Assembly (NCBI GenBank): GCA_020438525.1
Contig: JAGQUL010000250.1
Span: 1 to 16,963, forward strand
Length of the DNA: 16,963 nucleotides
Source of the DNA: Thermoleophilia bacterium
Lineage (GTDB): Bacteria; Actinomycetota; Thermoleophilia; Gaiellales; SKUG01
Direction of reading: 5' to 3'
Shown: positions 1 to 7,039 of the stretch, one piece after another
How positions within the stretch are numbered: the stretch's first letter is position 1
Layout: every line of letters starts with the position of its first letter
The notes under the pieces: generated by a model
The model's input: only the letters and a program-made list of their open reading frames with translations
What the model was told of the DNA's origin: nothing
Databases searched by the model: none
Made by a program: the position numbers and the translations under genes

Positions 1-1504
1 CGGCCGCCTCGAGCACGCCCGCCACGCCCACGACTGCGGGCAGTCCGAGCTCGCGTGCCACGATCGCCGCGTGCGAGAGCGGGCCGCCCCGTTCGGTGAC
101 GAGCGCAGCGCACTGCATCATCAGCGGCATCCACGCGGGATCCGTCGACCGGCACACGAGCACTGCGCCGTCCACGTCGAGCTCGGCGAGGGGGTCGACG
201 ACGACCAGCACGCGTCCCGATGCCGTGCCCGCGCTCGCCGGGATGCCACGCAGCTGGACCGGACCGATCGACACGACGTTGCCGGTGTCGAAGTCGCGAA
301 CCTCGAGGTCGTTTCCGGATGAGCGCCGTGCCCCGTCGGGCCGGGCGTCGACCGCCGCGCCGCGCGCGACGCGCCGCAGCTCGTCGATCGTGAGGTCGTA
401 CACGAGCTCCGCGCGATCGAGCAGGCCGTCGCGCACCAGCCGTGCCGCGAGCGTAGCCACGAGCGCGCGGATCGCCGCGTACCACGTCGCGCGATCGCGG
501 GCCACCGACTCGCGGCGCGCGGTCATCGACCGCGCGTGCGCCACGATCGCCGCGAGCTGCTCGTCGCGCTCGAGCTCCTCGCGCAGCTCGTCACGCGGCT
601 CGACGGACACGTGCCGGGACGGCGTGGTCGACGCAAGGCGCAGCAGGTCGTCGTCGCCCAGCATCGCGAGCGGCGGCTCCTCGAGCACGAGCTCGCGCAT
701 CGCGTGCCAGCCATCGATCCCTGTGCGCCACTGCTCGAGCAGCCGCACGCGCTCCGGCCCGTCGGCGAGCTGCGCTGCCGCGAGCGATTCCAGATGCGGC
801 GGCACCTCGATCCCGCCGCCGGCCTGCAGCTGCGCCGCCTCCAGCAGCGCCTGCCCGGGCTCGCGGCCCCGCTCGCGCAGTGCGCCGACCAGCTGCATCG
901 TCGCCTCGACGGCGAGCAGGTCGACGAGCGGCAGCAGCGACCACTCCGACGCCGCGGCGAGCAGCGCGTCGAGCCGCGCGGCCAACGCGTACGCCGGCAG
1001 CTCGCCCATAGGCGCTCCGTCGTCGCCCTGTGCGATCGCAGCGGCCGCGGCCTCGTCGATCGCCCGTCGCAGCCGCGCCTGCTCCGCAGCGAGGTCGCGC
1101 ACCACCCGACGCAGGCGACGCCGACGCCGTCGCGCAGCGAGCAGGTCGAACAGCCCCACCCGGCGATCGGGCGGACGGATCGACGAGCGCGCGATCCCGA
1201 ACGACGTGGCCGTGCGCGTCGGCAGCGCCACCGCCCCCGGCACGAGCGACACGAAACGCTCCCATGCCGCGGCATCGAGCGCCGGCTGGCCATCCACGAC
1301 CTGCACGAGCCGTGCGCCGCTCGCGATCGGGTGGTGGCGTCGCCACCGCCGCCGCGGGATTCCGGCGATCCGGGCAAGCTGCTCCCACCCGTGACGGACC
1401 GCCACGTCGGCGACGCTGACCGAGAGCGCACGCGCATCGTGGAGCGTCTCGTCGAGCGGGCCATGGTCCCAGCGCGGGACGTGCTGCGGGCGAGGTTGCT
1501 GCAT
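1..1504 (-). CDS. PEP-utilising enzyme, swivelling phospho-His domain protein (C-terminus cut by window edge)
   Basis: The frame is open from an ATG at 1504 to the window edge, about 501 residues visible. Residues ~415-501 are the mobile phosphohistidine domain of the PEP synthase / pyruvate phosphate dikinase family. The signature TERGGPLSHAAIVAREL (positions 47-97) puts the phospho-accepting His at about residue 478, and it is followed by GLPAVVG. In the family this His carries phosphate between an ATP-grasp site and a second substrate site. The ~400 residues before it are Ala/Arg/Leu-rich and helical-looking, with a basic run near residues 125-150. They show no ATP-grasp motif. The layout recalls the substrate-binding plus His-domain half of rifampicin phosphotransferase, or the large subunit of phenylphosphate synthase, so an ATP-binding partner may be encoded separately. 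An AGGGG lies 8 bases before the chosen ATG. The gene is divergent from the methyltransferase at 1545. Family is confident; substrate unknown. Confidence 0.85.
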   Translation of the reverse strand, partial: MQQPRPQHVPRWDHGPLDETLHDARALSVSVADVAVRHGWEQLARIAGIPRRRWRRHHPIASGARLVQVVDGQPALDAAAWERFVSLVPGAVALPTRTATSFGIARSSIRPPDRRVGLFDLLAARRRRRRLRRVVRDLAAEQARLRRAIDEAAAAAIAQGDDGAPMGELPAYALAARLDALLAAASEWSLLPLVDLLAVEATMQLVGALRERGREPGQALLEAAQLQAGGGIEVPPHLESLAAAQLADGPERVRLLEQWRTGIDGWHAMRELVLEEPPLAMLGDDDLLRLASTTPSRHVSVEPRDELREELERDEQLAAIVAHARSMTARRESVARDRATWYAAIRALVATLAARLVRDGLLDRAELVYDLTIDELRRVARGAAVDARPDGARRSSGNDLEVRDFDTGNVVSIGPVQLRGIPASAGTASGRVLVVVDPLAELDVDGAVLVCRSTDPAWMPLMMQCAALVTERGGPLSHAAIVARELGLPAVVGVAGVLEAA

Positions 1505-1512
1505 TCGCACGG

Positions 1513-1517
1513 CCCCT
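1513..1517 (-). promoter_or_regulatory. Ribosome binding site of the PEP-utilising gene
   Basis: On the minus strand AGGGG sits 8 bases upstream of the ATG at 1504, which supports this start. An in-frame GTG two codons upstream is possible but would lie too close to the motif. Confidence 0.45.
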
Positions 1518-1532
1518 ACCCACGCGGCGCGA

Positions 1533-1538
1533 TAACGT
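1533..1538 (+). promoter_or_regulatory. -10-like element, leaderless start of the methyltransferase
   Basis: TAACGT ends six bases before the ATG at 1545, so transcription would begin at or next to the A of the start codon. The intervening bases (tccccgc) contain no Shine-Dalgarno. No recognisable -35 box is visible. It lies in the 40-bp gap between divergent genes. Confidence 0.5.
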
Positions 1539-1544
1539 CCCCGC

Positions 1545-2357
1545 ATGCGCATCCACGACGGGGCATACGGAACGCTGCTGCACGATTACCTGCGCGGCGA
1601 CGAGACGGTCGACGACCTGTGCATCCGCGCGCCCGCGCTCGTGGTCGACGCCCATCGCGCGTACCTCGATTCCGGCGCGCAGGTGATCCAGACCAACGCG
1701 TTCCTGTCACACGTGCGCGGCTCGTCGCGTCGCAGGATGCAGCTGCGGGCAGCAGCACACGAGTGCGTCCTGGAGGCGATCGCAGCGGTGGCAACCGGGG
1801 AGAGCGACGACGACCAGCCGGCCGCGGCATGGACCATCGGTCCCGCTGGTGACGAGCCGCGCGCGTTCTGGGAGACGATCGAGCAGGCGCTCGAGCGCGA
1901 GGCCGGGATCGTGCTGTGCGAGACCGTCACGTCGCGCGGGATCGCCGATGCGCTCATCGCCGCGTGGGCCGACGTGGCACGCGGCATCCGCGATGTCGAG
2001 CTGCTGCTCGGGTGCTCCACGGATCCGACGGATCGCGCGCGATCGGGATGGATCGTCGAGCTCGCATCGGAGGCGCCGCAGGACGTGCTGCTCGGGCTCA
2101 ACTGCTGCGAGGGACCGCTCGGGATGCGCGGGCTGCTCGAGGAGCTCGCGCAGGTGCGCGGGCGCACGTGGGCGATGCCGAGCGCGGGCCTGCCGACGGG
2201 TGATCCACCGCGCTGGCCGCTCGCCGACCCCGATGCGTGGGCCGAGGCGACGCTCGCCGCGATCGACGAGCTGCCCGTGGTGGGCGTCGGCGGATGCTGC
2301 GGAACGGGCCCGGACGCAGTTGCGGCATTGGCCGCGAGCGTCCGGACGACAAGGTAA
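1545..2357 (+). CDS. Homocysteine S-methyltransferase family protein (stand-alone, zinc-dependent)
   Basis: A 270-residue protein of the Pfam S-methyl_trans family (MetH N-terminal domain / BHMT / MmuM). It would transfer a methyl group to the thiolate of homocysteine, giving methionine in the cytosol. Visible motifs are DGAYGT (residues 5-10), QTNAF (49-53), IGP (98-100), ETV (~126-128), GLNCCEGP (184-191) and VGGCCGTGP (248-256). The three expected zinc-ligand cysteines, C187, C251 and C252, are all present. It is shorter than typical members (about 300 or more residues), mainly because the stretch between IGP and the ETV motif is compressed. No cobalamin or folate domains follow, so the methyl donor is probably a small molecule such as S-methylmethionine, SAM or a betaine; the sequence does not decide. 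It may work with the S-adenosylhomocysteinase at 15864. It starts without a ribosome binding site. Confidence 0.88.
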   Translation: MRIHDGAYGTLLHDYLRGDETVDDLCIRAPALVVDAHRAYLDSGAQVIQTNAFLSHVRGSSRRRMQLRAAAHECVLEAIAAVATGESDDDQPAAAWTIGPAGDEPRAFWETIEQALEREAGIVLCETVTSRGIADALIAAWADVARGIRDVELLLGCSTDPTDRARSGWIVELASEAPQDVLLGLNCCEGPLGMRGLLEELAQVRGRTWAMPSAGLPTGDPPRWPLADPDAWAEATLAAIDELPVVGVGGCCGTGPDAVAALAASVRTTR

Positions 2358-2414
2358 CTTCGCGAACCTGCCGATTGCCCACCCGTTTGGCCGCTTTTCG
2401 CGTTTGCTCGGGGT

Positions 2415-2420
2415 TACGGT
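2415..2420 (+). promoter_or_regulatory. Candidate -10 element before the carboxylate-amine ligase
   Basis: TACGGT lies 17 bases before the ATG at 2438, in an 80-bp gap that is less GC-rich than its surroundings. A start of transcription about 6-7 bases downstream would give a leader of roughly 11 bases. No clear -35 box. The heptamer ACGGTCG overlaps the element and is repeated 11 bp downstream. Confidence 0.35.
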
Positions 2421-2437
2421 CGGGAAACGGTCGTTTC

Positions 2438-3601
2438 ATGGTCGCAACCACCGACATCACCACGAGCTTCCAGGCCCGCCGTCTTCGCGGCTACGGTTCG
2501 TCGACGGCGTACTCGCTCGGCGTGGAGGAGGAGTTCCAGCTCCTCGATCCCGAGACGTACGAGCTGGTCCCGGTCGTGGAACAGCTGCTCGCCAGCGTTC
2601 CCGAGCCCGACCTGGGGCACGTCAAGCACGAGCTGATGCAGAGCGTGGTGGAGACCTCCACGCGCGTGTGCACGAACGTGGCCGAGGCCGTCGAGGACCT
2701 CACGCGGCTGCGCGAGATCGTGCAGCGCGGCGCGCGCGCAGCGGGCGCACTGGTCGGATCCGCCGGCACCACGCCCGTATCGACGTGGGAGGGGCAGGCG
2801 ATCACCGACAAGCCCCGCTACCGCGACATCGTGGCGAAGCTGCAGTGGATCGCGCGCCGCGAGCTGATCTTCGGGCTGCACGTACACGTCGGCGTCGACA
2901 GCGCCGACAAGTGCATGTACGTGTTCAACGCGATCCGCGAGGAGCTCCCGCTGCTGCTCGCGCTGAGCGCGAACTCGCCGTTCTGGCAGGGCGCCACCAC
3001 CGGCCTGCAGTCGTCGCGCATCAAGGTGTTCGACGCGTTCCCGCGCAGCGGCATGCCGCCGGCGTTCCCCGGAGGGTGGGACGAGCTCGAGGCAGTTCTG
3101 GCTCGCGGGCAGAAGAGCGGCCTGATCAAGGACCACACCTACGTGTGGTGGGACGTGCGCCCGCACCCGGACTTCGGCACGATCGAGGTGCGCATCTGCG
3201 ACGCGCAGTCGCGCCTTCGCGACACCGCCGCGCTGAGCGCGCTCGTGCAGGCGCTGGTCGCGTGGCACGGCGATCGCTTCGACGCCGGCATCGCACCTGC
3301 CGAGATCGCACCGCAGCTGCTGATCGAGGAGAACCGCTGGAGCGCCGCACGACACGGCCTCGACGGCGAGATGCTCGACTTCAGGACCGACGAGCTGGTG
3401 CCGACCAGGCACCTCGTCGCGCAGCTGCTCGACCGCACCGAGCCCGTTGCTCGACGGCTCGGCTCGACCGAGTGGTTCGACGGCGTGGCCGGCATGCTCG
3501 ACCGCACCGGCGCGAGCCGCCAGCTCGACGCGTGGCTCGACGGCGGCCGCTCGACGCGTGCGGCCGCGGAGCGCGTCGTTCGCGACACTCGCGATTCCTG
3601 A
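2438..3601 (+). CDS. ybdK: Carboxylate-amine ligase, YbdK / glutamate-cysteine ligase type 2 family
   Basis: A 387-residue ATP-dependent enzyme of the GCS2 family, which joins a carboxylate (typically the gamma-carboxyl of glutamate) to an amine via an acyl-phosphate. Key motifs are GVEEEFQLLD (28-37, metal and glutamate binding), GLHVHVGV (146-153), SANSPFW (177-183), GTIEVRICD (247-255) and IEENRWSAARHGLDG (296-310). The length is normal for the family (about 370-390). E. coli YbdK has only weak glutamate-cysteine ligase activity, and actinobacterial homologues have mostly unproven substrates, so the product need not be gamma-glutamylcysteine. The ATG at 2438 was chosen because it lies just upstream of the conserved N-terminus; longer in-frame reading would run into the preceding gene. 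It is followed 35 bases later by the S8 protease, with no obvious promoter between, so the two may be co-transcribed. Confidence 0.9.
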   Translation: MVATTDITTSFQARRLRGYGSSTAYSLGVEEEFQLLDPETYELVPVVEQLLASVPEPDLGHVKHELMQSVVETSTRVCTNVAEAVEDLTRLREIVQRGARAAGALVGSAGTTPVSTWEGQAITDKPRYRDIVAKLQWIARRELIFGLHVHVGVDSADKCMYVFNAIREELPLLLALSANSPFWQGATTGLQSSRIKVFDAFPRSGMPPAFPGGWDELEAVLARGQKSGLIKDHTYVWWDVRPHPDFGTIEVRICDAQSRLRDTAALSALVQALVAWHGDRFDAGIAPAEIAPQLLIEENRWSAARHGLDGEMLDFRTDELVPTRHLVAQLLDRTEPVARRLGSTEWFDGVAGMLDRTGASRQLDAWLDGGRSTRAAAERVVRDTRDS

Positions 3602-3636
3602 TCAAGTAACCGGCGCTGCCTGCCGATGCGCACGGC

Positions 3637-5673
3637 ATGCACCGCACGCACCGTCGACGACTCCTGCGCTCCGCGCTGGCCTTCGCCATGCTCGCGTGCG
3701 CGATCGTCGCGATCGCGCAGCTCGCCGGCGTGTCGCGTCGCGCCAGCAGCGGCTCGCCACGCGTGCTCGTGTTCGAGGACACGTACGAGACCTGGATGGT
3801 CAAGGCACCCGGCGCCAAGGCGCACTCGCGCCTCGGGCTCGCAACCGCGAGGCTCGGCGGCGGCAAGGCCGGCAGCGAGGTCGCAGGCGACTGGTACGAG
3901 GTGCAGCTCGGTGACGAGGTCGCGCCTGCGGATGCCGAGGCAGCGTTCGCCAAGGCCGGTGCGACCGAGGTAGAGCCGGTGCTGCCACGCGTCCCGTACG
4001 GCGATCCGGTGGCGGTCGAGGACCCGGCCGCACCAGCGGCGACGACGGCCACGGCCAGCTCGACCGAACCGTCGTCGCACGATGATCCACCGTCGGCGTT
4101 CGGCGCCGGCACCGCGCTCCGCAATGGTCCGGTGTCGGCACCGCGCCTGTCGACGCAGTGGGCGCTCACCCAGCCGAGCGACCAGGACATCGACGCGCCC
4201 GAGGCGTGGCAGATCGGCACCGGCAGCGGCGCGGTGGTCGCGGTGATCGACACGGGAGTCGACGCGTCGCACCCCGACCTTGCCGGGCGCGTGCTGCCGG
4301 GGCGCGACTTCAGTGGATCCGGAACCGGCGCCACCGTCGACAAGGTCGGCCACGGCACGAGCGTGGCGAGCATCATCGCGGGCAACGGCACGCAGATGGC
4401 GGGCGTTGCGCCCGACGCGCAGATCCTGCCGCTCAAGGTGTTCCGCGACAGCGCCGCCGGCTTCTCGATGACCGGCTACCTGCAGGCGATCCGCTACGCG
4501 GCCGACGCGGGCGCCGACGTGATCAACATCTCGCTCGGCTGCGGTGGCTCGAGCTCGTGCTACTCGCAGGCCGAGCTCGACGCGCTGCAGTACGCGTCGT
4601 CGAAGGGGGTGGTCGTGGTGACCGCCGCCGGCAACGGCGACGCGACCGGGCGCGGGATGAACAACGACGACCCGGCGACGCCCGACTTCCCGTCGACGTA
4701 CGAGGTGCCGGGGCTGATGAGCGTCACCAGCAGCACGCGCTTCGGCGACTGGTCGACGTGGTCGAACTACGGCAGGCGCAACGTCGACCTCGCCGCTCCC
4801 GGCGAGGGGATCATCGTCGCGTCGCCGCTGCAGAGCTACCGGTCGGTGTCGGGAACCTCGTTCAGCGCGCCGATGGCGAGCGGCGTGGCTGCGCTCGTGG
4901 CCGCCGCGAACCCCGAGGCGGGCCCTGACGACCTCAAGTCGCGGCTGATGTCGAGCGTGGCGCGCTCCGCGACCCTTGCGACCCGCACGGCCGCGGGCGG
5001 CGTGCTCAACGCCGAGGGCGCGATGCGCGCGGTCGGCTCCGCCGCGGTCGCCGGCGGTGGGGGTGCAGCAGCGGCGGACCTGGTCTCCACGCCGACGCTC
5101 ACGGCTCCGCGCGGCGGTGCAAGCGTCGGCACGCCGCCCGTGCTGACATGGGTGCTGCCCGACGGCTGGTCGAGCTACCAGGTCCGGATCACCGGCATGG
5201 GTCGCACCTTCCGGCTGGCGGTGCCCGGCGGGACGCGGTCGAAGTCGCATCCCGCGTCGGCCTGGCGGAGCGGCCTGTACCGATGGGTCGTGGTGTCGCG
5301 CTCGCCCGACGGCAAGCTGCACGTGAGCAACCCGCGGACCTACCGCATGCTGCCGCGTCTCGGTGCGTGGGTGAGCTCGGGTCGGGTGCGATCCGGTGGT
5401 CGGTACGTGCGCCTGCGCGTGGGCTACGCGGCGAGCCTGCCGAGCGCGAACGTGCGCGTGCGCATCAAGCTCGGGCGCACGCTGCTGCACAGCGGTCGCG
5501 CGGTGCGACGCACGATGCACACGCGCGGCGTGGGATCGCCGCGTCGAGGCTGGTTCGCCTACAACGCGAAGCTGCGGCAGACCCTGCGGCGCGGGCAGAA
5601 GATCGTGGTGGAGGTGCGGGTGTCGGCAGGCGGCCGGACGCTCGTGCGGCGCTTCCGCGCCACGGTGCGGTGA
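3637..5673 (+). CDS. Exported subtilisin-like serine protease (S8) with C-terminal beta domains
   Basis: A 678-residue secreted or membrane-tethered protease. An Arg-rich N-terminus and hydrophobic segment (residues ~12-31) form a signal peptide or anchor. Residues ~40-120 look like a pro-region, and ~125-165 is a low-complexity linker. The catalytic domain (~185-465) has the full triad: Asp205 in AVIDTGVD, His239 in GHGTSVAS and Ser408 in SGTSFSAPMASG. The oxyanion Asn333 is in AAGNGD. A Gly/Ala linker (~466-480) leads to a fibronectin-III/Ig-like region (~484-580: TAPRGGASV, PPVLTW) and a very basic beta-rich tail (~585-678). The tail might bind anionic wall polymers; this is inference. Cys302 and Cys308 flank a short loop and could form a disulfide. 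The start at 3637 gives the signal sequence directly; another ATG at 3626 is in a different frame. No Shine-Dalgarno is visible. It probably depends on the upstream gene's promoter. Confidence 0.92.
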   Translation: MHRTHRRRLLRSALAFAMLACAIVAIAQLAGVSRRASSGSPRVLVFEDTYETWMVKAPGAKAHSRLGLATARLGGGKAGSEVAGDWYEVQLGDEVAPADAEAAFAKAGATEVEPVLPRVPYGDPVAVEDPAAPAATTATASSTEPSSHDDPPSAFGAGTALRNGPVSAPRLSTQWALTQPSDQDIDAPEAWQIGTGSGAVVAVIDTGVDASHPDLAGRVLPGRDFSGSGTGATVDKVGHGTSVASIIAGNGTQMAGVAPDAQILPLKVFRDSAAGFSMTGYLQAIRYAADAGADVINISLGCGGSSSCYSQAELDALQYASSKGVVVVTAAGNGDATGRGMNNDDPATPDFPSTYEVPGLMSVTSSTRFGDWSTWSNYGRRNVDLAAPGEGIIVASPLQSYRSVSGTSFSAPMASGVAALVAAANPEAGPDDLKSRLMSSVARSATLATRTAAGGVLNAEGAMRAVGSAAVAGGGGAAAADLVSTPTLTAPRGGASVGTPPVLTWVLPDGWSSYQVRITGMGRTFRLAVPGGTRSKSHPASAWRSGLYRWVVVSRSPDGKLHVSNPRTYRMLPRLGAWVSSGRVRSGGRYVRLRVGYAASLPSANVRVRIKLGRTLLHSGRAVRRTMHTRGVGSPRRGWFAYNAKLRQTLRRGQKIVVEVRVSAGGRTLVRRFRATVR

Positions 5674-5692
5674 TGCCGCATCGGCGATTCGA

Positions 5693-5698
5693 TACCCT
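5693..5698 (+). promoter_or_regulatory. Candidate -10 element before the M20 peptidase
   Basis: TACCCT ends nine bases before the GTG at 5708, inside a 34-base gap after the protease. It implies no leader or one of only a few bases. An AGGA lies 2-3 bases before the GTG, too close to be a normal ribosome binding site. Confidence 0.4.
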
Positions 5699-5707
5699 GA
5701 GCAGGAC

Positions 5708-6937
5708 GTGACGCTCCATCCCGAACAGCTTGCGGTGCCGGTCGACGAGTGCTCGATCCGGCTGTGTTCGGCGGACGAGCTCGTGCTCGCGAAGCGCCTG
5801 ATCGGCTTCGATTCCTCGCACGACGAGGGCATCAAGACCTGCACCGACTTCGCGCTCGGCTGGCTCGAGGGCCACGACATCCGCGCACGGACGATCGACC
5901 TCGACGGGCTGCCGATCCTCGATGCAACGGTCGGCGAGGGGCCGGTCACGATCGTGTTGCACTCGCACCTCGACGTGGTGCCGGGGAAGAAGGAGCAGTT
6001 CATCCCGCACGTCGACGACGAGTACCTGTGGGGACGCGGCGCCTACGACATGAAGGGTGCCACCGCAGCGATGTTCTGCGTGATGGCCGATCTCGCCGCG
6101 CTCGACCAGCGAGCGCCGCTCGGGATCCGGCTGCGGCTGCTGAGCGTCCCCGACGAGGAGGACGACAAGCCGAAGGAAGTGCGCGGCACCGAGGCCGCCG
6201 TGGCGCGCGGCCTGACCGGCGACTTCGTGATCTGCGGCGAGCCCACCGACCTGCACGTCGGCATCCAGGCGAAGGGCGTGCTCGACGTGCGCATCGAGGT
6301 GGAGGGCCGCGGCGCGCACGGGGCGACTCCGTGGCTGGGCGTGAACGCGATCGAGCGCGCGATGGACGTGTTCGACCGGCTCAAGCTGCTGCCGTTCGCG
6401 CAGGAGAGCTCGCGCTTCTACGATCGCCCGTCGATCAACCTCGGGCGGATCACCGGCGGCGACCGCATCAACCAGGTCCCGGAGCGGTGCGTGCTCGACG
6501 TCGACATCCGCTACCTGCCGGAGCAGCCGGTCGAGCGCGTACGCGAGGAGCTGATGACGCTCGCAGTGCCGGGGTGTCGCGTGACCGAGACGTTCCGTCG
6601 TCCCCCGGCGAAGGTCGACGTGAACGACCCGTTCCTCGTGCGGCTGCGCGAGGCGAGCCGTCGCTACTCCGCGACCGACGTGCAGCTCGTCGGGCGCGAC
6701 GGCACCAACGACGGCACCTACTTCCTGCAGCGCGGGATCCCGAGCGTCGAGTACGGCCCCGTCGGCGGCGGTCACCACGGTCCCGCGGAGAAGGTGTCGA
6801 TCCGGTCACTGCGCGCGTACCGGCTGGCGCTGCTCGACTTCGTCGAATCGGTGCGTCAGGACGCCGCGCAGCTCACCGGACTGGTGCATCCGCGCGGCAT
6901 CGACGAGCGCGTGGACGAGCGGCGCTCGCTGCTGTAG
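5708..6937 (+). CDS. M20 family zinc metallopeptidase (ArgE/DapE type deacylase or dipeptidase)
   Basis: A 409-residue cytosolic amidohydrolase. The di-zinc and catalytic residues of family M20 are visible. His87 and Asp89 are in HSHLDVVP, bridging Asp114 is in GRGAYDMKG, the Glu150-Glu151 pair is in PDEED (base and ligand), Glu178 is in CGEPTD, and His356/His357 are in GGGHHGPAEKVS. A dimerisation domain is inserted at ~185-300, with RGAHGATPWLGVNAI (201-215) supplying the conserved His204. Family members remove acyl groups from amino acids or cleave dipeptides (acetylornithine, succinyl-diaminopimelate, Xaa-His). The residues do not discriminate between these, so I give no specific name. 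The GTG at 5708 was chosen because the sequence upstream in this frame overlaps the protease gene out of phase and has no family similarity, while a -10-like TACCCT lies immediately before it. Confidence 0.88.
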   Translation: MTLHPEQLAVPVDECSIRLCSADELVLAKRLIGFDSSHDEGIKTCTDFALGWLEGHDIRARTIDLDGLPILDATVGEGPVTIVLHSHLDVVPGKKEQFIPHVDDEYLWGRGAYDMKGATAAMFCVMADLAALDQRAPLGIRLRLLSVPDEEDDKPKEVRGTEAAVARGLTGDFVICGEPTDLHVGIQAKGVLDVRIEVEGRGAHGATPWLGVNAIERAMDVFDRLKLLPFAQESSRFYDRPSINLGRITGGDRINQVPERCVLDVDIRYLPEQPVERVREELMTLAVPGCRVTETFRRPPAKVDVNDPFLVRLREASRRYSATDVQLVGRDGTNDGTYFLQRGIPSVEYGPVGGGHHGPAEKVSIRSLRAYRLALLDFVESVRQDAAQLTGLVHPRGIDERVDERRSLL

Positions 6938-6983
6938 CGGCGGCTGATGATCCGCTGCTGCGAACCTCCCGCGGGACTTCGGA

Positions 6984-6989
6984 TATAGT
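6984..6989 (+). promoter_or_regulatory. -10 element before the LCP gene
   Basis: TATAGT sits in the AT-richest stretch of the 102-bp gap between 6938 and 7039. Transcription from ~6996 would give a leader of about 43 bases, without a clear Shine-Dalgarno before the ATG at 7040. CGAACC lies 17 bases upstream of the hexamer but does not match a standard -35 box. Confidence 0.5.
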
Positions 6990-7039
6990 TTCCGGCAGGT
7001 CCGCGTCCGACATGGCGTGCGAACCTGCTCCCCACGCAC

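Noticed and set aside
96..1464. Several long open frames on both strands over the PEP-utilising gene
   Set aside because: Their translations are Ser/Arg- or Ala/Gly-rich without motifs, whereas the minus-strand frame running off the left edge carries the mobile-domain His signature.
3139..6003. A 954-codon open frame on the minus strand
   Set aside because: It lies opposite the S8 protease and the M20 gene, which have intact catalytic motifs. Its translation is low-complexity Arg/Ala/His with no recognisable domain, a shadow of GC-rich coding DNA.
6935..6956. Hairpin after the M20 gene
   Set aside because: Only a 5-bp stem (AGCGG/CCGCT) with an 11-base loop and no T run, too weak to call a terminator.
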